Translations under genes and position numbers: made by a program
Source: Cyanobacteria bacterium T3Sed10_344R1
GTDB taxonomy: Bacteria > Cyanobacteriota > Cyanobacteriia > Phormidesmidales > Phormidesmidaceae
Direction of reading: 5' to 3'
Length of the DNA stretch: 8,029 nt
NCBI GenBank assembly: GCA_003566335.1
Contig: PXDR01000398.1
Span: forward strand, 1 to 8,029
Notes under the pieces: generated by a model
Database searches by the model: none
The model's input: the letters and a program-made list of their open reading frames with translations, nothing else
Told to the model about the DNA's origin: nothing
Shown: positions 1 to 5,109 of the stretch, in pieces
Position numbering within the stretch: the first letter of the stretch is position 1
Layout: each line of letters starts with the position of its first letter

Positions 1-24
1 CCCCCCCACCCCCTTCCCCAGAAT

Positions 25-46
25 CCGTCTTGGTAGGATAAGACGG
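25..46. other. Perfect 7-bp inverted repeat upstream of the DUF427 gene
   Basis: CCGTCTT (25-31) pairs exactly with AAGACGG (40-46), leaving the 8-base loop GGTAGGAT. A T24-G47 wobble pair can add to the stem. It lies about 40 bases before the ATG at 86. It could be a 5'-leader hairpin, an operator, or the end of an upstream transcript. No T-run follows on either side, so it is not a standard rho-independent terminator. The stem is seen in the sequence; its role is unknown. Confidence 0.4.
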
Positions 47-85
47 GCCAGTTGCCCCGCTCTCTCTGACCTCTCTTCTCTGGCT

Positions 86-565
86 ATGTCTTCACCTCCC
101 GCCCAAGAATCCGTCTGGGACTATCCCCGGCCCCCGCGCCTAGAGCCGACCAGCCAGCGGGTGCAAATCTGGTTTAACCAAGTGATGATTGCCGACACCT
201 GCCGCGCCCAGCGGGTGCTAGAAACCAGCCATCCGCCCACCTACTATCTGCCCCCCGACGACGTGCAGATGCAGTACCTGATCTCCAGCCCTCGACAAAG
301 CTTCTGCGAATGGAAGGGCCTAGCCACCTACTACAGCGTTGAGGTGAACGATCAACGGGCCGAAAATGCAGCGTGGGCCTACCCCAGCCCCACCCCGAAC
401 TTTGAGCCGATCCGCGACTATCTCGCCTTCTATCCCTCCCGGATGGAACTGTGCAAAGTCGATGGCGAAACTGTCGAAGCCCAACCCGGCGACTTTTACG
501 GCGGCTGGATTACGGCCAACATCATCGGCCCGTTCAAGGGCAGTCCCGGCACCCTGGGCTGGTGA
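86..565 (+). CDS. DUF427 domain-containing protein
   Basis: A 159-residue soluble protein with the hallmarks of the DUF427 family: an N-terminal VWDYPRPP (10-17), the block VMIADTCRAQRVLET followed by HPPTYYLPP (33-57), CEWKGLATYY (74-83) and YLAFYPSRM (112-120). The C-terminal block DFYGGWIT...GPFKGSPGTLGW (136-159) is, as I recall, typical of cyanobacterial members. The family has no firmly established biochemical role, and I infer none. The ATG at 86 is the first canonical start in this frame, but the frame is open back to the window edge. There is no Shine-Dalgarno sequence, only a pyrimidine-rich leader, so the start is likely rather than proven. The gene stands alone, with 160 bases before the next one. 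There is no signal peptide or membrane segment. Confidence 0.9.
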   Translation: MSSPPAQESVWDYPRPPRLEPTSQRVQIWFNQVMIADTCRAQRVLETSHPPTYYLPPDDVQMQYLISSPRQSFCEWKGLATYYSVEVNDQRAENAAWAYPSPTPNFEPIRDYLAFYPSRMELCKVDGETVEAQPGDFYGGWITANIIGPFKGSPGTLGW

Positions 566-654
566 CAGCATCGGCATAGAACCTTAAACCTCTCGATAAG
601 CCCCCAAGCTTAGGGTAGGCTGACTATCTGCGGATCGGTTTAGCGATTGTTGCA

Positions 655-690
655 GGGATCATCTCAGGGATGATCTCAGGGATTATTTCA
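655..690 (+). repeat. Three tandem 12-bp units, with an internal hairpin
   Basis: Copies at 655-666, 667-678 and 679-690 read GGGATCATCTCA, GGGATGATCTCA and GGGATTATTTCA. Adjacent copies differ by one or two bases. The junction of copies 1 and 2 forms a perfect hairpin: GATCATC (657-663) with GATGATC (669-675) around TCAGG. The repeat lies 35 bases before the GTG start at 726, within the leader or promoter zone of the membrane-protein/thyX pair. It could be a binding site array or a slippage product. Confidence 0.75.
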
Positions 691-725
691 GCGTTTGATT
701 AGCGTCAGTCAAGAAGGGAAGTCTG

Positions 726-1556
726 GTGGCACAGGAGTCAGCCCTACAAGCGGCAATGGGAGAATTTACCCGATTGATGCGCCCAATTTTGGTGGGCAGC
801 ACGGCTCGATCTAACCGGAATTACCCCAGCCAGGACACAGGATTTTCTCCTTGGGGGGTGGTGATTACGGGACTAGTGCTGCTGGTGATCGACTGGCGGC
901 TGGCCCTGGGGGTTGGGGCAAGTTGGGGCACGGGCCGCTGGCTGCGTCACACCACACCCCAGCAGCGACAGCAGGGGCTGGCCTGGTTACGGCAGCATCG
1001 GTCTGCCGGGATGAAAGTGGGTGCGATCGCACTTCCCGGTCTGGCAACTTTTTTGGCTGCCGCCCTTTGGCAAAGCCTGGATAATTCTTGGATTGCCTTC
1101 GCGTTAATTAGCCAGGGCGTGATTAGCGCGCTGACCTTGGCCCTCGTGGCCCAACAGGCTCAGCAAATCACCACCGCCCCGCCCACCCTAGAACAACAGG
1201 TGTTGCAGCTCAAGGATGAAGATCCCCTCGTGCGGCTGGTGACCCTGCGGCAAGTCACCCAGCAAGCCTTGGCCGCAGTCGGGGATGAGGGGGTAGAGCT
1301 GCGATCGCACCTCACCGACTGCCTGCGCCTGTGCCTGCGCCGGGAAGCGGAACCGGGGGTGCGCCTGGCCCTGCGCCGCAGCCTGGAGCAACTCCAGCCT
1401 CCGGGCGCTCAATCCACCCCAACTTCACACCAACTGCCTGCCGAAACCCGCCCGGTCGTGCGGCTCAAAACTGACCCGCCCCAGCGGCAAAAACACGCCG
1501 CTGTCGAATACGTGCCTGAATACGTGACTGAATACGTGACTGAAGAGGATAGCTAA
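726..1556 (+). CDS. Membrane protein with HEAT/armadillo-like cytoplasmic domain
   Basis: A 276-residue protein. Residues 43-66, 96-114 and 122-143 are strongly hydrophobic, giving about three membrane helices. They are followed by an Ala/Gln-rich linker and a helical segment (about 155-224). In that segment, phrases such as DEDPLVRLVTLRQV and EPGVRLALRRSLEQL resemble HEAT/armadillo helices. The tail (225-276) is Pro-rich and ends in EYVPEYVTEYVT, encoded by a 12-bp tandem repeat. It resembles cyanobacterial proteins annotated only as armadillo-type fold proteins, and its function is unknown. I chose the GTG at 726 because GAAGGGAA (713-720) sits at ribosome-binding distance. An in-frame ATG at 756 is possible, but its AGGAG (733-737) is rather far away. 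The stop is 6 nt before thyX, so co-transcription is likely. Confidence 0.75.
   Translation: MAQESALQAAMGEFTRLMRPILVGSTARSNRNYPSQDTGFSPWGVVITGLVLLVIDWRLALGVGASWGTGRWLRHTTPQQRQQGLAWLRQHRSAGMKVGAIALPGLATFLAAALWQSLDNSWIAFALISQGVISALTLALVAQQAQQITTAPPTLEQQVLQLKDEDPLVRLVTLRQVTQQALAAVGDEGVELRSHLTDCLRLCLRREAEPGVRLALRRSLEQLQPPGAQSTPTSHQLPAETRPVVRLKTDPPQRQKHAAVEYVPEYVTEYVTEEDS
1506..1541 (+). repeat. Three in-frame 12-bp tandem repeats in the 3' end of the membrane-protein gene
   Basis: GAATACGTGCCT, GAATACGTGACT and GAATACGTGACT occupy 1506-1517, 1518-1529 and 1530-1541 and encode EYVP-EYVT-EYVT. The unit length is a multiple of three, so copy-number change would keep the frame. The near identity at DNA level, including third bases, points to recent duplication rather than old protein-level conservation. 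Confidence 0.85.
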
Positions 1557-1562
1557 AGCAAG

Positions 1563-2285
1563 ATGGATCGCTTCACCGTCGAGGTTATTACCCAGACCCC
1601 AAACCCCCAGCAGACCATCTACGCGGCCATGCACCAGGACTACGCCGAAGACTTTGTCTGGGCCGGACGCGACCAGTGGCCCAGCGAAACGGACTGCGGC
1701 CCCCTGGTAATCCGCAACTTACTCAAAGGCAATCGCGGCCACTATGGGCCATTGGAACATCCGCAAATCGTGCTGAACTGCGGCTGGTTTCCCCACAGCA
1801 CCATGCAACAAATCCGGACTCATCGGGTAGGGCTATCATTCGATGTTCAGTCCAACCGGTATACCAGTCAGCGCATTCTCGATGTCCCCACCGGCAAGCG
1901 GGATGTCGAAGAGGTGTTTTACCTGCGGCCCCTGGGCAAGTACACCGATCGCCAGGGCAAGCGCTATGAGTACACGCCAGAGCAGCGCCAGGAAGATTTG
2001 GACTGGTGTCGGGCGGCCTGCGATCGCTATGCCCTGCGGCTCTCCCAAGGATTGTCCGAAGAACATGCTCGGGGGCTGATTCCCTTCGACGTGCGCCAGC
2101 ATTGGGTGCTGTCGGCGAACGTGCGCAGTCTGATGCACCTGCTGGATTTGCGCTGGAAAGCCGATGCGCAGTTGGAGTGCCAGAAGCTCTGCGATCGCAT
2201 CTGGCCCCATTTTCAAGCCTGGGTACCTGCGATCGCCCAATGGTATGAAGAGAATCGCGCCCAAAAGGCCCGACTTTCTCCCTAG
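1563..2285 (+). CDS. thyX: Flavin-dependent thymidylate synthase ThyX
   Basis: ThyX methylates dUMP to dTMP using methylene-tetrahydrofolate, with FAD and NADPH as reductants, and works as a homotetramer. It replaces or complements ThyA. Visible marks in this 240-residue protein are RGHYGPLEH (58-66), the flavin/dUMP signature QIRTHRVGLSFDVQSNRYT (83-101) and NVRSLMHLLDLRWKADAQLE (186-205), the C-terminal substrate-binding helix. The signature departs from the textbook RHR-x7-S: it reads THR and has one extra residue before the SxRY part. From memory, this form occurs in cyanobacterial and cyanophage ThyX. Length fits the family. The ATG is 6 nt after the upstream gene; its SD is weak (AAGAGG at 1543-1548 is distant). 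I see no damage to the frame. Confidence 0.96.
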   Translation: MDRFTVEVITQTPNPQQTIYAAMHQDYAEDFVWAGRDQWPSETDCGPLVIRNLLKGNRGHYGPLEHPQIVLNCGWFPHSTMQQIRTHRVGLSFDVQSNRYTSQRILDVPTGKRDVEEVFYLRPLGKYTDRQGKRYEYTPEQRQEDLDWCRAACDRYALRLSQGLSEEHARGLIPFDVRQHWVLSANVRSLMHLLDLRWKADAQLECQKLCDRIWPHFQAWVPAIAQWYEENRAQKARLSP

Positions 2286-2307
2286 AATTCGTTAATTTCT
2301 CTTAAAA

Positions 2308-2325
2308 GCGGCTCAGGCTAGCCGC
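2308..2325 (+). terminator. Hairpin after thyX, possible terminator
   Basis: GCGGCT (2308-2313) pairs perfectly with AGCCGC (2320-2325) around the loop CAGGCT, 23 bases after the thyX stop. No U-tract follows, so it does not meet the usual rho-independent definition. It may protect the 3' end or assist termination. Position and stem are the only support. Confidence 0.3.
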
Positions 2326-2595
2326 CAACCCAATCCTTAAGGCCAATCCTTAAAGCAAAGCTTCAAGCAATGTAGAAAGTTTGAGCTAGCCGTCACTTAG
2401 GGAGGGACAACTCAGTTTCTCCTTGACTGATTTGGGATTGATTGTGGGGCAAATCCTGCTATTTTTCATAATGTTTTAAGGTTGGCCTAGCGATTGTAAC
2501 GTTAGGTCTAGAACTGCAACTAATGTTGCTAACTGTGAATAAATTGCGATCGCAAGAAACCTAAAAAAAGCCAAAGGAAATCAGCTTTCTTTATC

Positions 2596-2607
2596 GGGTT
2601 ATAACCC
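2596..2607. promoter_or_regulatory. Perfect 12-bp palindrome GGGTTATAACCC, candidate operator
   Basis: GGGTTATAACCC is self-complementary over its whole length. It ends one base before the TTGATA candidate -35 box, about 90 bases upstream of the pseudo-receiver start. A dimeric regulator site directly abutting a -35 element is a common arrangement for an activator or repressor. The binding protein is unknown, and I do not recognise the motif. Confidence 0.35.
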
Positions 2608-2637
2608 TTGATAGACCAACCTTTTCAGCCGTAAATA
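2608..2637 (+). promoter_or_regulatory. Candidate sigma70-type promoter for the pseudo-receiver gene
   Basis: TTGATA (2608-2613) and TAAATA (2632-2637) are separated by 18 bases and both are close to the consensus hexamers. The transcript would start near 2644, leaving a leader of about 54 bases. That leader contains the perfect palindrome GCTACGTAGC (2675-2684). No other pair of boxes in this gap is as good. Confidence 0.4.
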
Positions 2638-2697
2638 AGGGATGATCCTGAGCACGATAGCTAGATACTATACAGCTACGTAGCGCAGCCTCTGGCA

Positions 2698-3105
2698 ATG
2701 ACACATTCAAACGGCTACATTCTGGTTCTTGACCAGCACTCAAATCATTTCAGGTTAATTGAGTCCCTACTTGACCAAACTCTGCCTGATCATCAGCGTT
2801 GCCACGTTTACGTGGCAGACTCTTTTGAGCAAGCGGTGCATCGAGCCGCCCAACTTCCGCCCTACCTGATTATTTTGGCCGGTGGCAATCAGTCCTGGTC
2901 TCAAACCCTAGTTCGCCGACTGCGACAGGCAATGAACACAGCTGGGGTGACGATTGTTGCCCTAACCGACTCCAACGCACCTAGCTGGTTTTATCAAGAA
3001 GAAAATCCAGAGCTAGACGGTTTTCTGGTGCGTCCCCTCAACCCAGATGTACTGACTTCCCTAGTGCAGTCAGCCATGGCTAAGCAATCTTGTTGGGCCA
3101 GTTGA
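2698..3105 (+). CDS. Stand-alone pseudo-receiver (response-regulator-like) protein
   Basis: A 135-residue protein with the strand/helix pattern of a CheY-like receiver: strand 1 YILVLD (7-12), strand 3 YLIILA (56-61), strand 4 GVTIVALTD (83-91) and strand 5 GFLVRPL (108-114), followed by a last helix. Key phospho-transfer residues are missing. The acidic pair after strand 1 is reduced to D12-Q13, the phospho-acceptor Asp position is A61, and the conserved Lys is R112. Only the Thr switch (T90) remains. By analogy with other pseudo-receivers it would act in binding or signalling without Asp phosphorylation. There is no output domain. The ATG at 2698 has no clear SD. It is not KaiA: there is no C-terminal clock domain. 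The pattern-based fold call is reasonable; the partner is unknown. Confidence 0.72.
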   Translation: MTHSNGYILVLDQHSNHFRLIESLLDQTLPDHQRCHVYVADSFEQAVHRAAQLPPYLIILAGGNQSWSQTLVRRLRQAMNTAGVTIVALTDSNAPSWFYQEENPELDGFLVRPLNPDVLTSLVQSAMAKQSCWAS

Positions 3106-3117
3106 GCCATCATCCGG

Positions 3118-3143
3118 GCCGTGATGGAACGCCGTGATGGAGC
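3118..3143 (+). repeat. Two tandem 13-bp copies between genes
   Basis: GCCGTGATGGAAC (3118-3130) is followed directly by GCCGTGATGGAGC (3131-3143), with one mismatch. The pair lies 12 bases after the pseudo-receiver stop. Each copy holds an ATG, but both open only very short frames (stops at 3181-3183 and 3242-3244). Confidence 0.7.
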
Positions 3144-3179
3144 AATGGTGGGGCCAGGTGCAGCAACAGCGCAGTCAGG

Positions 3180-3644
3180 GTGAGCAGCAGTACGGAGGCA
3201 TTGGGACAAGCAGAAGACGGTATTCTCCCGGAGGTCGCGGGTAGAATAGACTGTGGGTGGGCATCTCAGCATTTTCCCCACGACGACATCCCTTCTTTTT
3301 GTCTATCAATCGTGCTGCCCCAAGTTATTGATGAGCGATCAGTTCAACCGTTTAAATTTTGGTTTAATCACCACTTACAGGACGGTCTGCACTGTCAAAA
3401 AGATTTGTTTTACCGACTCCGCACAGTTCAGGCTGCCGAGCGGGCACAGCTCTACAAAGCCGCCTGTCGCTTGAGTCGCCATGGGGCTATGGTCGTGGTC
3501 ACGGTAGCCGCCGACCACTGCAGCCTCTGGATTAGTTTGCGCAATCAAAAAGTCGCCGCCCTTGCCATTGCCGAACAAACTGGCTTGAATCCAGCGGCTG
3601 ATATTCCCTTAGGAGAAGCAGACACCCAACCGCTGTTCCCCTAA
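3180..3644 (+). CDS. Conserved-looking protein of unknown function
   Basis: A 154-residue frame. The protein-like core runs from about residue 39 (SFCLSIVLPQ) to 139: a strand, then QPFKFWFNHHLQDGLHCQKDLFYRL, a helix with ERAQLYKAACRLSRHG and a strand MVVVTVAADHCSLWISLR. It appears soluble, with no signal peptide. I do not recognise a named family. The start is doubtful. The GTG at 3180 is the first start codon in frame, with only CAGGG next to it. No ATG precedes the core, and residues 1-36 look unlike the rest. A stable hairpin (3221-3248) lies inside that doubtful stretch. True initiation may be downstream at a non-ATG codon, or this may be the remains of an altered 5' end. The next gene starts 40 nt after the stop, so an operon with the deacetylase is possible. 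Confidence 0.65.
   Translation: MSSSTEALGQAEDGILPEVAGRIDCGWASQHFPHDDIPSFCLSIVLPQVIDERSVQPFKFWFNHHLQDGLHCQKDLFYRLRTVQAAERAQLYKAACRLSRHGAMVVVTVAADHCSLWISLRNQKVAALAIAEQTGLNPAADIPLGEADTQPLFP
3221..3248 (+). promoter_or_regulatory. 10-bp hairpin with an SD-like loop
   Basis: TATTCTCCCG (3221-3230) pairs with CGGGTAGAATA (3238-3248), with a single bulged T (3242). The loop is GAGGTCG (3231-3237), so a GGAGG sequence (3230-3234) sits at the loop. No U-tract follows. It lies upstream of the conserved part of the 3180 frame and could control its translation, or simply be a structured leader. Regulation is inferred only. Confidence 0.4.
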
Positions 3645-3651
3645 GGGGGAA
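3636..3651. other. Short inverted repeat across the stop codon at 3642
   Basis: TTCCCC (3636-3641) pairs with GGGGAA (3646-3651) around TAAG, which contains the stop codon of the 3180 gene. GGGGGAAGACCAT (3645-3657) is nearly repeated at 3675-3686, where it forms the ribosome-binding region and start of the deacetylase gene. It has no T-run, so it is not a terminator. Confidence 0.35.
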
Positions 3652-3684
3652 GACCATCAATGAGGCGGAAACGAGGGGGAAACC

Positions 3685-4464
3685 ATGCCTAATCGCAAAA
3701 TGCTCTGGGCTATCGGCGGCGGCCTTGGGGTAGCAGCGCTGGTGGGCAGTCTAGCCCTAGCGTTTTTTCAGCCCCGCTGGCTGTTTCGAGCCGTGCTGCG
3801 GGTCGCTCCAGGGGCGGTGTTTTTTCAGCCCTGGCCTGCCGATGCTCCCCAGCAGCCCATCGCCCTAACGATTGATGATGGCCCTGACCCCGATACCACA
3901 CCCAAAATTTTAGCGGTGCTGGCTGAGCACGATGCCCAGGCCACTTTCTTTGTGATTGGCGAGCGGGCAGAGGCCCATCCTGAGCTAATCGACGCCATGG
4001 TTGAGCAGGGCCACGAGCTGGGCAATCATCTGATGCGGGATGAGCCGAGCATTCAGCAGCCAATCGAAGAGTATGAGCAGGATCTTCTAGCGGCAGATGC
4101 CATCCTGCGGGACGGGTTGGCTCGGGCTGTCGATCCGGCGGAGTCAGTCCCGTCGCCCCGCTGGTTGCGGCCTGCTGGGGGATTTTACAGTCAAGACATG
4201 GTTGCGATCGCAACCCGCCACGGCTACCGCACCGTCCTGGGCTCAATTTTTCCCTACGACACCCATCTTCCCTGGTCAGCCTTTGCCCAACGCCAAATCC
4301 TGGCCAATCTACAGCCAGGGGAAATCATCGTTCTCCATGACAGCTACCGAGATGGCCAATCGGGCTACTGGGGGCAGCGCACCGCCCAAACCCTCGCTGC
4401 TGTCGTGCCCGAAATCCAGCAACGGGGCTATACCCTGGTCACCCTGTCTGAGCTGAGTCCCTAG
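3685..4464 (+). CDS. Membrane-anchored polysaccharide deacetylase (NodB / CE4 family)
   Basis: CE4 enzymes remove N- or O-acetyl groups from cell-wall or extracellular polysaccharide in a metal-dependent way. This 259-residue protein has one N-terminal hydrophobic helix (6-28) after NRK, most likely a signal-anchor placing the enzyme outside the membrane. Motif 1 is LTIDDGPDPDTT (61-72; D64 catalytic base, D65 metal). Motif 2 is GNHLMRDEPSI (113-123), where the usual second metal His is D119 after H115. Motif 3 is RPAGGFYS (162-169) and motif 5 is VLHDS (216-220), with catalytic H218. The GNHxxxDxPS form plus LGSIFPYD (185-192) suggests a divergent NodB-like clade that also includes eukaryotic sequences, as I recall. 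The ATG is well supported by GAGGGGGA at 3673-3680. The substrate cannot be told from sequence. Confidence 0.9.
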   Translation: MPNRKMLWAIGGGLGVAALVGSLALAFFQPRWLFRAVLRVAPGAVFFQPWPADAPQQPIALTIDDGPDPDTTPKILAVLAEHDAQATFFVIGERAEAHPELIDAMVEQGHELGNHLMRDEPSIQQPIEEYEQDLLAADAILRDGLARAVDPAESVPSPRWLRPAGGFYSQDMVAIATRHGYRTVLGSIFPYDTHLPWSAFAQRQILANLQPGEIIVLHDSYRDGQSGYWGQRTAQTLAAVVPEIQQRGYTLVTLSELSP

Positions 4465-4508
4465 CCCAAGGGAACTGCCGTTGGCGCGAATCTAAGGGGT
4501 TCAGGGGC

Positions 4509-4994
4509 TTAATAATCCGTAGATTGCTGGAAATAAGCGCCGACCTTGAAGCTGGTGGTGTCTTCAAGCTGCTTCAGCACAGAGCGGGTAATCAGCTTGC
4601 CGGTTTCTACCAGCACTTCCCCAGTAATCGGGTGCAGCAGATCTTGATCGGCCCGGCGACCAATCAGAGCCTCGATGTCTTGGAGCGAATTGACGTACAT
4701 ACCGGGGGGGACTTCAACCACTACCCCATCCCCAATCACCCGAGACTGGCAGGCTAGGCGCGAATTGGGCTTACAGGAGGTAATCACCTCCAGGGTGCGC
4801 TGTTCGCGGCGGTTAATCGGGGTCAGGGAAGTCATCCCTTGGTTGACGTAGATGTGGCAGGTGGCGCACATCCCCCGCCCGCCGCATTCTTTTAAGACGT
4901 CTAGGTCTTTATTCAGCAGCACCGACAGCAGATTGCCGTTGGTTTCAATCGCGCTCTCTTGAGCAATGGGTTCGAGCCGGACAATCTTAGCCAT
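4509..4994 (-). CDS. [2Fe-2S] ferredoxin-domain protein with C-terminal extension
   Basis: An electron-transfer protein of 161 residues. Residues 1-97 are a ferredoxin fold with cluster Cys at C37, C43, C46 and C82, from CGGRGMCATC and RLACQSRV. The C-x5-C-x2-C spacing is that of adrenodoxin/Isc-type ferredoxins, not of the plant-type photosynthetic PetF (C-x4-C-x2-C). C74 is an extra cysteine. A C-terminal extension (about 98-161) contains DIEALIGRRADQDLLHP and GEVLVETGKLITRSVLKQLED. I recall such an extension in cyanobacterial homologues, but its role is not known to me. It is soluble and cytoplasmic. The ATG at 4994 has only a weak SD-like GTAGGT in its leader. The gene follows the 5110-5964 gene on the same strand after 115 bases, so it may have its own promoter. 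It converges on the deacetylase gene. Confidence 0.9.
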   Translation of the reverse strand: MAKIVRLEPIAQESAIETNGNLLSVLLNKDLDVLKECGGRGMCATCHIYVNQGMTSLTPINRREQRTLEVITSCKPNSRLACQSRVIGDGVVVEVPPGMYVNSLQDIEALIGRRADQDLLHPITGEVLVETGKLITRSVLKQLEDTTSFKVGAYFQQSTDY

Positions 4995-5031
4995 GACAGA
5001 TACCTACAGCGGGAAATAAGGTCGGGAACGT

Positions 5032-5048
5032 CCAGGCTTAGCGCCTGG
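5032..5048 (-). other. 6-bp hairpin between the two minus-strand genes
   Basis: CCAGGC (5032-5037) pairs with GCCTGG (5043-5048) around a 5-base loop. It lies about 60 bases past the end of the 5110-5964 gene and about 40 bases before the ferredoxin start, both read on the minus strand. No U-tract follows, so it could be a weak terminator or a leader hairpin. A second small palindrome-like element, CGCGT/ACGCG, is at 5081-5092. Confidence 0.3.
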
Positions 5049-5109
5049 TGGGTCGATGAAGCGAGTAGAAGTCAGGCAAACGCGTAGACGCGGATCACCT
5101 CACGGCGTC

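Larger units (their letters stand above)
2286..2697. other. 412-base intergenic region downstream of thyX
   Basis: I see no coding sequence here. It holds a 6-bp GC-rich hairpin just after thyX (2308-2325) and an 11-bp direct repeat CCAATCCTTAA at 2330-2340 and 2343-2353. It also has a small hairpin GCAAC/GTTGC (2516-2529), one HIP1 octamer (2546-2553) and an A-rich/T-rich imperfect inverted repeat (2563-2571 with 2584-2592). That last repeat ends in GCTTTCTTTAT and could act weakly as a terminator. The palindrome and promoter before the next gene are listed separately. The base composition is more AT-rich than the flanking genes. Confidence 0.6.

Noticed and set aside
25..46. Rho-independent terminator of an upstream gene
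   Set aside because: The stem is perfect, but no T-run follows on either strand, so it is kept only as an inverted repeat.
1836..2264. 142-codon minus-strand frame inside thyX
   Set aside because: It is antisense to an unmistakable ThyX reading frame with no support of its own.
2698..3105. KaiA-type clock protein
   Set aside because: A pseudo-receiver of similar style exists in KaiA, but this protein is only 135 residues, lacks the C-terminal KaiA domain, and is not next to kaiB/kaiC.
3137..3244. 35-codon + frame starting in the second 13-bp repeat copy
   Set aside because: Gln/Gly/Arg-rich low-complexity product, no SD, and it overlaps the 3180 frame. It may only be a chance upstream frame.
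2994..3281. 95-codon minus-strand frame across the end of the pseudo-receiver gene
   Set aside because: It overlaps a better-supported gene on the + strand, its product has no recognisable domain, and it spans the intergenic repeat and hairpin.
3710..4246. 178-codon minus-strand frame inside the deacetylase gene
   Set aside because: It is an antisense shadow of a gene with clear CE4 motifs. Its Arg/Pro/Gly-rich product is typical of GC-rich antisense frames.
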